Source of the DNA: an uncultured Geobacteraceae bacterium
Lineage (GTDB): Bacteria > Desulfobacterota > Desulfuromonadia > Geobacterales > Pseudopelobacteraceae
DNA length: 53,907 nt
Assembly: GCA_903939115.1 (NCBI GenBank)
Contig: CAJAFV010000035.1
Location: 1-53,907 of the forward strand
Reading direction: 5' to 3'
Shown: one piece after another, positions 19,586 to 28,717 of the stretch
Numbering within the stretch: position 1 is the first letter of the stretch
Layout: every line of letters starts with the position of its first letter
Position numbers and translations under genes: made by a program
Notes under the pieces: generated by a model
The model's input: only the letters and a program-made list of their open reading frames with translations
Database searches by the model: none
Told to the model about the DNA's origin: nothing

Positions 19586-20479
19586 TTATACTCGTTCGAT
19601 CTTCTTTTTACCGAACAGGCCATAAGGCTTAAACATCAGAATTAAAATCAGAGCGATATACGGAGCCACTTCTTTAGCTCCGCCACCGACCAGAGGGTCT
19701 ACATAGCCGCCTGAAAGGTTCTCGAGGACACCAATAATAACTCCGCCAACGATGGCTCCCAGAATGCTGTCAAGACCTCCCAGAATAACGACCGGAAGGA
19801 CTTTAAGCCCCATAAAGCTGAGAGACATGTCGATGCCGCCCCTTATTGTGCCGAGCAGTATTCCTCCAACGGCAGAAACGATCGCAGATATTGCCCATGA
19901 TATGGCGAACATTTTCTTGACGCTGATCCCCATCGTGAGGGCAACCTGCTGGCTCGAGGCGGTGGCCCGCATAGCCACTCCTGTTTTAGAATATTTGAAG
20001 AACATGGTGAGCACTGTTACAAGAATCGTGACGCAGCCAATAGCGTACAGATACCCCTGTGACACAGGAATCGGTCCGATCTGGACAGGTGCGCTTGGAA
20101 ACACTTCCGGGAAAGGAATGGTGTCGGTGCCGTAGGCCAACTGAACAAGCGCCTTTAGGATGCTCGACAGGCCGAGTGTTACCATGATGACCGAAATAAG
20201 ATGAGATCCTATCAGTGGTCGCAGAATGAGCCGCTCAATAAGAATGCCGAGGATCGCGGAAAATGCAAATGTGATCAGTATCGCCTGCCAGAACGGCAAA
20301 TTATATTTGGAAAGCAGATTAAGGCAGATGTATGCCCCGACCATCAGGAATTCGCCCTGAGCAAGATTGAGGGCGCTGCTGGCTTTATAGATGATGACGA
20401 ATCCGGTAGCCACAAGAGCATATATACTGCCGACCACCAGGCCGTTGATGATAAGCTGCAGGAGAAATGTGATGTCCAT
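19586..20479 (-). CDS. livH: ABC transporter permease (LivH-like)
   Basis: Inner-membrane permease of 297 residues, mostly hydrophobic. The opening LLQLIINGLVVGSIYALVATGFVIIYKASSALNLAQGEF, in several motifs, is a hallmark of the LivH family, and GGLDSILGAIVGG near residue 235 is the other conserved block. GGAGGAG precedes the ATG. It is 17 bases downstream of the acyl-CoA ligase gene and 30 upstream of livM. Confidence 0.93.
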   Translation of the reverse strand: MDITFLLQLIINGLVVGSIYALVATGFVIIYKASSALNLAQGEFLMVGAYICLNLLSKYNLPFWQAILITFAFSAILGILIERLILRPLIGSHLISVIMVTLGLSSILKALVQLAYGTDTIPFPEVFPSAPVQIGPIPVSQGYLYAIGCVTILVTVLTMFFKYSKTGVAMRATASSQQVALTMGISVKKMFAISWAISAIVSAVGGILLGTIRGGIDMSLSFMGLKVLPVVILGGLDSILGAIVGGVIIGVLENLSGGYVDPLVGGGAKEVAPYIALILILMFKPYGLFGKKKIERV

Positions 20480-20496
20480 AGTGGCTACTCCTCCGC

Positions 20497-22404
20497 TTAC
20501 GTAGTTCTGGTTGTTACGGTGGTTCTGATATGTCCTGACTTGCCATCGTGAAAATCAATGGTGGTGTCTATAGTAACAACATCAGTCCCTGCATGAAGCG
20601 CATCGATTATATCTTTATAAATTACAGCAACTGCTTCCCTTCGCACTTTTCCGGTGCGGGTCAGCTCTCCCTCGTCAGCATCCAGCTCTTTGTAAATGAT
20701 GGCAAAGCGTGAAATCCTCGCACTATCCGGGAGGCCGGCATTAACCTTGGCAACTTCGCCGGCAATCAGTTCTATGACTTCAGGTCGCGAAGTCAGGTCA
20801 GCAAAGGTCATATAGGAGAGCTTATTGTCGCCGGCCCATTTGCCTACTACACGGCTGGCGACGCCGATCAGGGCCACAAGTGGAGCCGGGCCGCCGCCAA
20901 ATGCAATCGCTTCAGCGATGTACGGCGAAAAGCGGAGATTGTTTTCAATGAGTTGTGCCGAAAAAAAGGAGCCATCAGAAAGGGTTAGCACATCGTTAGT
21001 CCGGTCCGTAATAGTGAGGTGGCCAGCCGAATCCAGAAATCCGGCATCACCCGATTTGAGCCAGCCATCGGCGGTAATCGCCTGGCGGGTTGACTCTTCA
21101 TCACCGTAATAGCCCTTGAAGAGACCGGCGCTTTTTGAAAGTACCTCGCCGTTCTCATCGATCTTAATTTCGGTGCCTGATAGCGGAGTGCCGACGGTTG
21201 TGCCTTTAACATCGCCGTTACGATGCATGCAGGTTATGCCGGCGATCTCAGTCTGTCCGTAGAGCTGTTTCAGGTTGACCCCGATTGCATGGAAAAATCT
21301 GAAAACGTTGGTCCCGAGCGAGGCCCCTCCGGTCAGTGCCGAGCGAACATGGGAAAGACCCAGTCGATCTCTGAGAGCTCTGAAAAGAAGTCTATCTGCA
21401 AAGAAACGCCCAATCTGTAATGAAAATGAAGGAGCAGTTCCGGCCAGTATGCAGTCGGCGTAGCGCTCGCCAATCGGCATAAACGTGTTGAACATGAATT
21501 TTTTAAAGGGGGTCGAGTCCATCATTCTGACCCGTACGGAGGTGGCAATTGATTCCCAAACTTTGGGGGGCGAGAGCATGATATGCGGTCCGATTTCACG
21601 CAGATCAGCCATTGCGGTTTCCTGCTTTTCGGGAAAGTTGACCGTATACCCTATGACAAGCGGGGCCGCAACCGACATGAGTTGCTCACCGAACCAGGCC
21701 AGCGGTAGAAGCGAGACAAATTCATCCTGTGCTTTTTTGGGATCGGCTTCATTGAAGGCGAGACTCATACTGAGCAGATTTTTGAAGGAGAGCATAGCAC
21801 CCTTCGGTTGGCCGGTAGTCCCTGAAGTCAGGCAGATGATGGCGGTATCATCGCCTTTCCCTGCTGCAACCAACGTGTCGAAGAGCGCCGGTTGTTGATC
21901 GCCGAGAGTAGTACCCAAGTCCTGAACTGTTTCGAAGGTGACAAGTTTCTCGTCGCTGTATTTTCGCATTCCGCGTTTCTGGATATAGATAATCCGGAGA
22001 AGATTCGGGAGTCGCTCACGTTGGTCAAGCAGTTTGTCTACCTGTTCCTGGTCTTCGGCGATTACAACGGTGACGTCAAACCGGATAAGCGCTGATGTGA
22101 CCTCTTGCGGGGTCGAATCGTGATACAGGGAGACAGCGACTCCCCCTGCCGCCTGAGCGGCAATTTCGGCAAAAAGCGACTCCGGGCGGTTGTTGCCGAT
22201 TATGGCAAGCTTGTCACCTTTGCCAAAGCCGAGTGAATGAAGGCCAAGCGTCAAGGTTCGTACATTGTCAAGATACTGCTGCCAGCTGCAGTTTTGCCAG
22301 ATACCGAGGCCTTTTTTCCGCAGAGCGGTTTTCTTTGTTCCAAACGCTGCGGCCTGAGACTTCAGCAGTTTGGGGAACGTCATGTCGTTAAGATCTAAAT
22401 GCAC
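20497..22404 (-). CDS. AMP-forming acyl-CoA ligase embedded in the transporter operon
   Basis: A 635-residue adenylate-forming ligase of the long-chain acyl-CoA synthetase type. The AMP-binding loop CLTSGTTGQPKGAML is at about residue 205, LYGQTE at about 390, and SGDAGFLD-x-x-GHLTITDR near 460. It would couple a carboxylic acid to CoA using ATP. The start is GTG, placed directly after the LivG stop (TAAGTG) with GGAGGGG upstream; an ATG seven codons in is the alternative. Its place between the ATPase and permease genes suggests that the imported substrate is an acid trapped as its CoA ester. Chain length cannot be read from the sequence. Confidence 0.92.
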   Translation of the reverse strand: MHLDLNDMTFPKLLKSQAAAFGTKKTALRKKGLGIWQNCSWQQYLDNVRTLTLGLHSLGFGKGDKLAIIGNNRPESLFAEIAAQAAGGVAVSLYHDSTPQEVTSALIRFDVTVVIAEDQEQVDKLLDQRERLPNLLRIIYIQKRGMRKYSDEKLVTFETVQDLGTTLGDQQPALFDTLVAAGKGDDTAIICLTSGTTGQPKGAMLSFKNLLSMSLAFNEADPKKAQDEFVSLLPLAWFGEQLMSVAAPLVIGYTVNFPEKQETAMADLREIGPHIMLSPPKVWESIATSVRVRMMDSTPFKKFMFNTFMPIGERYADCILAGTAPSFSLQIGRFFADRLLFRALRDRLGLSHVRSALTGGASLGTNVFRFFHAIGVNLKQLYGQTEIAGITCMHRNGDVKGTTVGTPLSGTEIKIDENGEVLSKSAGLFKGYYGDEESTRQAITADGWLKSGDAGFLDSAGHLTITDRTNDVLTLSDGSFFSAQLIENNLRFSPYIAEAIAFGGGPAPLVALIGVASRVVGKWAGDNKLSYMTFADLTSRPEVIELIAGEVAKVNAGLPDSARISRFAIIYKELDADEGELTRTGKVRREAVAVIYKDIIDALHAGTDVVTIDTTIDFHDGKSGHIRTTVTTRTT

Positions 22405-23181
22405 TTAGAGCCCCTCCAGATCTTCGTCGCCAAGGTAGGCCTTGATGACGTTCGGATCCTGCTGAACCTGTTCAGGAGTCCCGCCGGCTATTTTTTTACC
22501 AAAATCGAGTACGCAGACTGAATTTGAAATATCCATGACAACACCCATGTCATGCTCAATCATGATGATTGTGATGCCACGGGCTTCATTCGTGTCCAGA
22601 ATAAAGCGCACCATATCTTCCGTCTCTTCGAGATTCATGCCTGCCATAGGTTCGTCGAGGAGGAGCAGTTTCGGCTCAAGTGCCAGTGCGCGTGCCAGTT
22701 CCACCCGTTTTTGGAAACCGTAGGCCAGTGTTCCGACAATCGATTTGCGGATACTCTGTATTTCAAGAAACTCAATGATTTCTTCACAATATTCACGATG
22801 TTTCGTCTCTTCAGCCTGCGCCGGGCCGTAATAAAGCCCGCCTGAAATCAATCCGGAGTGCTGATGGAGGTGCCGACCGATCATCAGGTTGTCAATAACA
22901 CTCATTCCCTTGAACAGGGCGATATTCTGGAATGACCGCGCCATGCCGAGCTTTGTCCTTTCAAACGGGGGAAGGCGGGTGACATCCTGATCTTCGTAGA
23001 TTACTTTGCCCTGTTGAGGGTGGTACAGGCCGCTGATACAGTTCAACATGGAAGATTTGCCGGCACCGTTGGGGCCGATGATTGCGAAGATCTCGCCTCT
23101 CATGACTTCGAAGGATACGCCTGAAAGAGCACGTACACCGCCAAAATTGAGCTGTATGTCACTGCAGGAAAGCTGAACCAT
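22405..23181 (-). CDS. livG: Branched-chain-type ABC transporter ATPase (LivG-like)
   Basis: ATP-binding subunit of 258 residues and first gene of the - strand operon. The Walker A GPNGAGKSS is near residue 36, the Walker B LLLLDEPMAGMN near 175, and the switch histidine in IIMIEHDMGVVM. The usual LSGG signature is replaced by AYGFQKRVELARAL, as is common in LivG proteins of this ligase-linked group (where the loop reads LPYG or AYGxQ). AAGGAG lies upstream of the ATG. Confidence 0.93.
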   Translation of the reverse strand: MVQLSCSDIQLNFGGVRALSGVSFEVMRGEIFAIIGPNGAGKSSMLNCISGLYHPQQGKVIYEDQDVTRLPPFERTKLGMARSFQNIALFKGMSVIDNLMIGRHLHQHSGLISGGLYYGPAQAEETKHREYCEEIIEFLEIQSIRKSIVGTLAYGFQKRVELARALALEPKLLLLDEPMAGMNLEETEDMVRFILDTNEARGITIIMIEHDMGVVMDISNSVCVLDFGKKIAGGTPEQVQQDPNVIKAYLGDEDLEGL

Positions 23182-23263
23182 CGAAACAACTCCTTTGACT
23201 TGGCGGCTCTCTAAAACAATGGTATTACGGAGAATAAAGCGGGGTTGCTACGAATTTTCTGTC

Positions 23264-23275
23264 CTTAACGTAAAG
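23264..23275. promoter_or_regulatory. Putative operator CTTAACGTAAAG
   Basis: A 12-base near-palindrome centred on ACGT, about 85 bases upstream of the livG start and downstream of the likely - strand promoter. It resembles the TTACGTAA site at 23746 on the other side of the same region. Binding by the MerR regulator is inference. Confidence 0.45.
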
Positions 23276-23340
23276 TAAAAAGCTGTAAAGAGTTTCTGGA
23301 TGGAGGTTGTTAATGCCATTGGTGCAACTCCATACTTAGC

Positions 23341-23370
23341 GAAATATCACTGTTTATACTGTTGTGTCAA
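23341..23370 (-). promoter_or_regulatory. Possible promoter of the transporter/MerR operon
   Basis: On the - strand TTGACA (23370-23365) is followed by a TATTTC or ATATTT hexamer after 18 or 17 bases. The -35 is perfect but the -10 is weak, which would suit an activated promoter. Transcription would begin about 150 bases before livG. Confidence 0.4.
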
Positions 23371-23409
23371 ACAAAATAGTGTTAATGCAAAAATATGTTT
23401 TATTTTATG

Positions 23410-23439
23410 TTGACATAGACGTAAGCTCAACGGTAAATT
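23410..23439 (+). promoter_or_regulatory. Promoter with embedded 16-bp palindrome (leucine operon side)
   Basis: TTGACA at 23410-23415, an 18-base spacer and TAAATT at 23434-23439. The left half of TTGACAT-AG-ACGTAAG (23410-23425) is the -35 hexamer itself. The same arrangement recurs at 40698 and 46594. It points toward the isovaleryl-CoA dehydrogenase gene, about 360 bases on. Confidence 0.65.
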
Positions 23440-23711
23440 TTGTTTGCAGCAAGAATACTGCCGAAGAAAGCGGCGTCAGCATGATAGACAAAAACGCCCG
23501 AAGCGCTGACTCACGTCTTTTTTCACGCCCACCATTGCCTGTTTGTAATATCTGTGAAACGCAATTTTATTTCTGTGAAGGAAATAAAAGTCGTTGGGCC
23601 GGCATGGTTTTATCCCTGAAATTACTTGAGGTTATTCTGCCATGTCGTTATGCCAGAGGTTCGTTGCAGTTGAAGGTGATATCGGCTGGTTTGTAAATAT
23701 CAAAATAATGT

Positions 23712-23753
23712 TTGACACAAGCACTTCTCTGAATTACTGTTTCCTTTACGTAA
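23712..23753 (+). promoter_or_regulatory. Second possible promoter and TTACGTAA site before the leucine operon
   Basis: TTGACA at 23712-23717, a 17-base spacer and TACTGT at 23735-23740, followed by a perfect eight-base palindrome TTACGTAA at 23746-23753 at the expected transcription start. It ends 45 bases before the ATG. The location of a palindrome on the start site would suit repression. Confidence 0.5.
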
Positions 23754-23798
23754 GATGAGCTAGCCTGATCAGGTCCATGACACACAGGGAGGTTGCAG

Positions 23799-24968
23799 AT
23801 GAGTTCATATCCGACATTAAATTTCGATCTGGGTGATACCGCTGATTTGTTGAGGGAGACGGTAAAGGCGTTTGCCCGTGCCGAGATTGCTCCCCGAGCG
23901 GCCGACATTGATCGAGAAAATCATTTTCCTATGGATCTCTGGCGCAAGATGGGCGATCTGGGGTTGCACGGCATTACTGTTTCAGAAGAGTATGGTGGTG
24001 CCGGAATGAGTTATCTTGAGCATGTTGTTGCCATTGAAGAGATCAGTCGCGCCTCTGCGGCCGTTGCCCTGGCGTATGGCGCTCATTCCAATCTCTGCAT
24101 CAACCAGATTTACCGCAACGCCAGCGAAGAGCAGAAACGGCGCTACCTTCCGAAACTGATCAGCGGTGAACATATCGGCGCCCTCGCAATGAGTGAGGCC
24201 GGTGCCGGATCGGATGTTGTCAGTATGCGCCTCCGGGCCGACCGTAAAGGTGACCACTTTATTTTGAATGGAACAAAAATGTGGATAACCAACGGTCCTC
24301 ACGCCAATACGCTGCTTGTCTACGCAAAGACCGACATTAATGCCGGATCCAAAGGTATTACCGCGTTTCTTATAGAAAAAGGTTTCAAAGGATTCTCAAC
24401 GGCCCAAAAGCTTGATAAGCTCGGCATGCGCGGTTCCGATACGTGCGAACTGCTGTTTGAGGATTGCGAGGTGCCGGCTGAGAATGTGATGGGCGGTATT
24501 GGCGACGGTGTCAAGATTCTGATGAGCGGTCTGGACTATGAACGGGCGGTTCTGGCTGCCGGCCCTATCGGCATCATGCGCGCCTGTATGGATGTGGTGA
24601 TTCCCTATATTCATGAACGCCGTCAGTTCGGCAAGGCCATCGGTGAGTTCCAGTTGATGCAGGGTAAATTGGCCGATATGTACAGTACCATGAATGCCTG
24701 CCGTGCCTATGTGTACGCGGTGGCTCACGCTTGCAGCGGAAAAAACGCAATCAGAAAAGATGCCGCCGGAGCTATTTTGTATGCTGCCGAAAAGGCTACC
24801 TGGATGGCGCTTGAAGCGATTCAGATACTTGGCGGCAACGGCTATATCAATGAATATTCGACCGGCCGGTTGCTGCGCGATGCAAAGCTGTATGAGATTG
24901 GAGCCGGCACCAGCGAAATCCGGCGGATGCTGATAGGACGCGAGCTTTTCAGTGAGACGGCGGCGTAG
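23799..24968 (+). CDS. liuA: Isovaleryl-CoA dehydrogenase
   Basis: Acyl-CoA dehydrogenase of 389 residues that oxidises isovaleryl-CoA to 3-methylcrotonyl-CoA in leucine breakdown, passing electrons to ETF. ATG 23799 is behind GGGAGG; a TTG two codons upstream is less likely. The assignment rests on the catalytic base: a glutamate in [14 protein letters not shown] (Glu248), the position used by isovaleryl-CoA dehydrogenases, whereas the usual site near the C terminus has glycine (GAGTSEIRR). Flavin-binding segments [10 protein letters not shown] and WITNGP are present. It heads an operon of all later steps of leucine degradation, which supports the specificity. Confidence 0.95.
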   Translation: MSSYPTLNFDLGDTADLLRETVKAFARAEIAPRAADIDRENHFPMDLWRKMGDLGLHGITVSEEYGGAGMSYLEHVVAIEEISRASAAVALAYGAHSNLCINQIYRNASEEQKRRYLPKLISGEHIGALAMSEAGAGSDVVSMRLRADRKGDHFILNGTKMWITNGPHANTLLVYAKTDINAGSKGITAFLIEKGFKGFSTAQKLDKLGMRGSDTCELLFEDCEVPAENVMGGIGDGVKILMSGLDYERAVLAAGPIGIMRACMDVVIPYIHERRQFGKAIGEFQLMQGKLADMYSTMNACRAYVYAVAHACSGKNAIRKDAAGAILYAAEKATWMALEAIQILGGNGYINEYSTGRLLRDAKLYEIGAGTSEIRRMLIGRELFSETAA

Positions 24969-24975
24969 CGCAGAT

Positions 24976-25773
24976 ATGGACTCGGTCGAAACTACTTTTT
25001 ACCTTCAGGCCGCCGGTCACACCCTGCGGGCGCGCAAAGTTATACCGCCGGGGAAAAGCCTGCGGGATACTCCGGTTCTGGTCTTTCTCCATGAAGGACT
25101 CGGCTGTATTGAGCTTTGGCGTACCTTTCCGGAGACACTTTCGAGATTGGTCGGACTTCCTGCCCTTATCTATGACCGGTACGGTTCCGGCGGTTCTGAG
25201 CCTCTCCTGGGTGGGTATAGCGGCAACCCGTTCTGCCGGGAGGCCGAGGTTGTGCTGCCGGATGTTCTGGCGGGGTGCGGCATTGAACGGCCGCTTCTGA
25301 TTGGACACAGCGACGGCGGCAGTATCGCTTTGCAGTATGCCTCACGCTTCCCGGACAGCGCGGTTGGTGTTATCGCTGAAGCAGCGCATCTGTTTGCCGA
25401 AGATCTGACTTTGAACAGCATCCGAAAAGCGGTTACGCTCTTTGAAGAGGGGAATCTGAAGGAAAAACTTGCCAGATATCACGGGGAACGGACCGATGCC
25501 ATGTTTCACAACTGGGCAGACATCTGGCTGTTGCCGGAGAACCGTAACTGGAGTATGGAAGCGGTTCTCCCCCATATTACCTGCCCCCTGCAGATAATTC
25601 AGGGTGAAAACGATGAGTACGGAACCCTGGCCCAGGTCGAAGCTATCGCTGCGGGTTCCTCCGGACGGACAGAAACGCTGATAATTCCGGAGTGTGCACA
25701 TTCACCGCACCTTCAGGCGCCGGAAGCGACTCTCTCAGGAATGGCGGCATTTATACGGTCGCTTTGTTCATAA
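24976..25773 (+). CDS. Alpha/beta hydrolase of the leucine operon
   Basis: A 265-residue hydrolase. The oxyanion region is HEGLG near residue 40, the nucleophile elbow GHSDGG near 113, the acid GENDEYG near 220 and the histidine CAHSPH near 244, so a full Ser-Asp-His triad is present. ATG 24976 lies just beyond the dehydrogenase stop with no clear ribosome binding site; a GTG at 24952 overlapping the previous gene is possible. The substrate is unknown. Within this operon a CoA-thioester or ester hydrolase that relieves accumulation of an intermediate is a reasonable guess, not a demonstrated role. Confidence 0.85.
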   Translation: MDSVETTFYLQAAGHTLRARKVIPPGKSLRDTPVLVFLHEGLGCIELWRTFPETLSRLVGLPALIYDRYGSGGSEPLLGGYSGNPFCREAEVVLPDVLAGCGIERPLLIGHSDGGSIALQYASRFPDSAVGVIAEAAHLFAEDLTLNSIRKAVTLFEEGNLKEKLARYHGERTDAMFHNWADIWLLPENRNWSMEAVLPHITCPLQIIQGENDEYGTLAQVEAIAAGSSGRTETLIIPECAHSPHLQAPEATLSGMAAFIRSLCS

Positions 25774-25814
25774 CTACCTATAATTATTAATTGCCTAAGG
25801 AGTACAACGACATT

Positions 25815-27422
25815 ATGACCACCTTGAAAACAGCACTTAACGTGAATTCCAAAGAATTCCGGGCTAATGTCGAGTCGATGGCTACACAGGTCGCAGACCT
25901 GCGGGAAAAGGCGGCTGAAATACGCCTTGGCGGTGATCAGCGCTCGCGCGCCAAGCATCTTGAACGTGGCAAGTTACTCCCCCGTGAACGTGTCAGGCAG
26001 CTGCTTGATGTTGGTGCGCCGTTCCTGGAGCTGTCTCAGTTTGCCGCCTATAAAGTGTACGGTGACGACGTGCCGGCTGCCGGGATTATTACCGGAATCG
26101 GTCGGGTCAATGGGCAGGAGTGCATGATCTTTGCAAACGATGCGACGGTTAAAGGGGGCACCTATTACCCGCTTACTGTAAAAAAACATCTGCGTGCCCA
26201 GGAAATTGCCGAAGCGTGCAATCTTCCCTGCATTTATCTGGTCGATTCCGGCGGGGTGTTTCTCCCACGTCAGGAGGAGGTTTTTCCTGACCGTGACCAC
26301 TTCGGCAGGATCTTTTATAACCAGGCCAACATGTCCGGCAAGGGGATTCCCCAGATCGCTGCTGTTATGGGTTCCTGTACCGCCGGCGGCGCATATATGC
26401 CGGCCATGTCGGACGAAAGTATTATCGTCCGGCGTCAGGGCACCATCTTTCTGGCTGGACCGCCGCTTGTCAAGGCGGCCATAGGCGAGGTGGTCAGCGC
26501 CGAGGATCTGGGGGGAGCGGAAGTTCACTGCCGGACCTCCGGAGTCACCGACCACTATGCAACGAACGACGGCCATGCGCTCTCTATTGCCCGGCGGATT
26601 GTAGGTAATCTCAACAGGGTTAAACAGATGCCGCTTGCCGTTCGTGAGCCGGTAGAGCCGCTCTATGACCCTTCGGAAATTCATGGTGTCATTACCTCTG
26701 ATACCCGCAAGCCGTATGACGTCCATGAAGTGATTGCCCGCATAGTAGACGGTTCGGAGTTTGATGAATTCAAGCAGCTCTACGGTACGACGCTGGTGTG
26801 CGGATTTGCCCATATCTGGGGGTATCCGGTCGGTATCGTGGCCAATAACGGTATTCTTTTCTCCGAGTCGGCCCTTAAAGGGGCTCATTTTATAGAACTC
26901 TGCAGTCAGCGCGGCATTCCTTTGATATTTTTGCAGAATGTCACCGGATTTATGGTCGGCAGCAAGTACGAAGCGGGGGGCATCGCCAAGGATGGCGCAA
27001 AAATGGTTACGGCGGTGGCCTGTGCCAAAGTTCCCAAGTTCACGGTCATAACCGGCGGCAGCTATGGCGCTGGCAACTACGGCATGTGCGGTCGCGCCTT
27101 CAGCCCACGCTTCCTCTGGATCTGGCCGAATGCCCGTGTTTCGGTCATGGGGGGAGAGCAGGCGGCCAGCGTACTCGCTACGGTAAAGAGGGAAGGCATG
27201 GAGGCGAGAGGGGAAACCTGGAGTCCGGAGGAAGAGGAACTGTTCAGAAAGCCGGTGCGCGACATGTATGAACACCAGGGACATCCGTACTACGCGAGCG
27301 CACGGCTCTGGGATGACGGGATTATTGACCCGGCAGATACCCGCATGGTTCTTGGGCTCGGTATTTCGGCGACGATGAACGCTCCGGCAGAAAAAACTAA
27401 ATTCGGCATATTCAGGATGTGA
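25815..27422 (+). CDS. liuB: Methylcrotonyl-CoA carboxylase, beta (carboxyltransferase) subunit
   Basis: A 535-residue biotin-dependent carboxyltransferase; it moves carboxyl from biotin to 3-methylcrotonyl-CoA. Both crotonase-like halves are present, with [33 protein letters not shown], in its separate motifs, being characteristic of methylcrotonyl-CoA rather than propionyl- or acetyl-CoA carboxylases. [16 protein letters not shown] and the C-terminal-half [15 protein letters not shown] give the oxyanion glycines. ATG 25815 follows TAAGGAG at a somewhat long distance; a TTG at 25791 is in frame. The biotin subunit is at 28718. Confidence 0.95.
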   Translation: MTTLKTALNVNSKEFRANVESMATQVADLREKAAEIRLGGDQRSRAKHLERGKLLPRERVRQLLDVGAPFLELSQFAAYKVYGDDVPAAGIITGIGRVNGQECMIFANDATVKGGTYYPLTVKKHLRAQEIAEACNLPCIYLVDSGGVFLPRQEEVFPDRDHFGRIFYNQANMSGKGIPQIAAVMGSCTAGGAYMPAMSDESIIVRRQGTIFLAGPPLVKAAIGEVVSAEDLGGAEVHCRTSGVTDHYATNDGHALSIARRIVGNLNRVKQMPLAVREPVEPLYDPSEIHGVITSDTRKPYDVHEVIARIVDGSEFDEFKQLYGTTLVCGFAHIWGYPVGIVANNGILFSESALKGAHFIELCSQRGIPLIFLQNVTGFMVGSKYEAGGIAKDGAKMVTAVACAKVPKFTVITGGSYGAGNYGMCGRAFSPRFLWIWPNARVSVMGGEQAASVLATVKREGMEARGETWSPEEEELFRKPVRDMYEHQGHPYYASARLWDDGIIDPADTRMVLGLGISATMNAPAEKTKFGIFRM

Positions 27423-27426
27423 TCCA

Positions 27427-28221
27427 ATGAGCGACGCTGACGTTCTTACCACCATTGATTCAACCGGACGGGCAACTGTCACGATGAACCGCCCGGCACT
27501 GCACAACGCCTTTAACGAAAGCCTTGTTGCCAACCTGACCGCCTCACTGCGTCAGCTTGACACGGACCCGGAAGTGCGCGTCGTCATACTTGCAGCAAAT
27601 GGGAAAAGCTTTTCCGCCGGCGCGGATCTGAATGACATGCGTCGCATGGCTGATAATTCCCGCGAGCAGAATCTGGCTGACGCCAAGGGGATTGCCGAGT
27701 TGATGCGTACCCTGAATGGGCTTGCCAAGCCGACGGTAGCGCTTGTTCAAGGTGCTGCCTACGGCGGCGGTGTCGGCCTGACATCCTGCTGCGACATCGC
27801 CATTGCAACTGAGCGGGCAACCTTCTGCGTTTCCGAGGTCAAGCTGGGACTTATTCCGGCGGTCATTTCACCGTATGTCCTTGCTGCCATTGGAGCCCGT
27901 GCCGCGCGCCGCTATTTTGTGACCGCAGAAATCATTACTGCGGGAGAGGCGTGCCGTCTCGGCCTTGTCCACGAGGTGGTTGCCAATGACGAAGAGCTTG
28001 CCACCGCTGCCGTCCGAATTACGACCCAACTTCTGAAAAACGGTCCCGGAGCGATGACCGCCGCCAAACAGCTGATTGCCACTGTTTCCGGACGGCTTGC
28101 GGATGATGAGCTGATTGCGCATACCGCCGGATTGATGGCGGACCAGCGTGCTTCGTCTGAATGCCGTGAAGGCCTGTCAGCCTTTCTGGAAAAACGCCCT
28201 CCGGCGTGGATAAAAGGGTGA
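27427..28221 (+). CDS. liuC: Methylglutaconyl-CoA hydratase (enoyl-CoA hydratase family)
   Basis: A crotonase-family protein of 264 residues that would hydrate 3-methylglutaconyl-CoA to HMG-CoA. The CoA pocket GKSFSAGADLNDM is at about residues 58-70. The active-site region reads YGGGVGLTSCCDIAIA and then SEVKLGLIPAVISPYV: the second glutamate is present while the first is glycine, the pattern of LiuC proteins rather than of classic crotonase. It lies four bases after liuB. Its length is typical. Confidence 0.92.
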   Translation: MSDADVLTTIDSTGRATVTMNRPALHNAFNESLVANLTASLRQLDTDPEVRVVILAANGKSFSAGADLNDMRRMADNSREQNLADAKGIAELMRTLNGLAKPTVALVQGAAYGGGVGLTSCCDIAIATERATFCVSEVKLGLIPAVISPYVLAAIGARAARRYFVTAEIITAGEACRLGLVHEVVANDEELATAAVRITTQLLKNGPGAMTAAKQLIATVSGRLADDELIAHTAGLMADQRASSECREGLSAFLEKRPPAWIKG

Positions 28222-28223
28222 GT

Positions 28224-28676
28224 ATGGCCATACGTTATTGGGACGATCTTGCCGAAGGAGACCAGATTGACTGTCAGCCGATTACCTTCACTCTTCAGGA
28301 AATAATGGAGTTTGCCCAAAAATATGATCCGCAAACGTTTCATATTGATGAACAGGCTGCTGCCGACTCACGTTTTGGCGGAATCATTGCCTCGTCCCTG
28401 CAGACACTGTCCGCATGTACACGGGTTATTGTTGACGCACAAGGGGAAATGGCCATCCTGAGCGGTTTACATATCGAACAGGTGCAACTGCCGAATCCGG
28501 TACGGCCCGATGACGTGCTCACTCTGGAGGCCTTCTGGACAGATCTCAGGCGCTCCAGAAGTAAGCCGGATCGTGGCATCGCAACGACCCGGTTCAAAGC
28601 GGTGAATCAAAAAGGCGAAACCGTTATACTGTCCGGATTCGGGTACATGATCGCCTGCCGCCAAACCAGCTACTAA
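28224..28676 (+). CDS. MaoC-like hot-dog hydratase
   Basis: A 150-residue single hot-dog domain protein. The hydratase-2 motif is recognisable as KYDPQTFHIDEQAA followed by RFGGIIAS at about residues 34-56, with the Asp and His that act in (R)-specific enoyl-CoA hydratases. ATG 28224 follows AAAAGGG; an upstream GTG overlaps the previous gene. A second hydratase next to methylglutaconyl-CoA hydratase is unusual for a leucine operon, so it may serve another enoyl-CoA or remove a side product. Reaction not determined. Confidence 0.85.
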   Translation: MAIRYWDDLAEGDQIDCQPITFTLQEIMEFAQKYDPQTFHIDEQAAADSRFGGIIASSLQTLSACTRVIVDAQGEMAILSGLHIEQVQLPNPVRPDDVLTLEAFWTDLRRSRSKPDRGIATTRFKAVNQKGETVILSGFGYMIACRQTSY

Positions 28677-28717
28677 CGTTCTCACCATCAGACTGACGTT
28701 ACATAAGGATACTGACT

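Larger units (their letters stand above)
23182..23798. other. Divergent control region between transporter and leucine operons
   Basis: 617 bases without a convincing gene, AT-rich in the centre. It must hold promoters for the - strand transporter/MerR operon and the + strand isovaleryl-CoA dehydrogenase operon. Two possible + strand promoters, one weaker - strand promoter, and three sites built on ACGTAA are annotated separately. If transcription starts near 23446 the leucine operon has a leader of about 350 bases; no known riboswitch is recognised in it. Confidence 0.8.

Noticed and set aside
23364..23696. 110-codon open frame on + strand in the divergent region
   Set aside because: It lies across the promoter and palindrome at 23410, has no good ribosome binding site and no familiar protein pattern. 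More likely non-coding leader.
25974..27533. 519-codon open frame on the - strand
   Set aside because: It is antisense to the methylcrotonyl-CoA carboxylase beta gene, which has clear family motifs; high G+C at third positions keeps the opposite frame open.
28689..28704. CTGACGTTACATAAGG before the biotin carboxylase gene as a further copy of the palindrome
   Set aside because: The spacing between halves is one base short and there is no promoter -10 at the right distance; it lies inside an operon.
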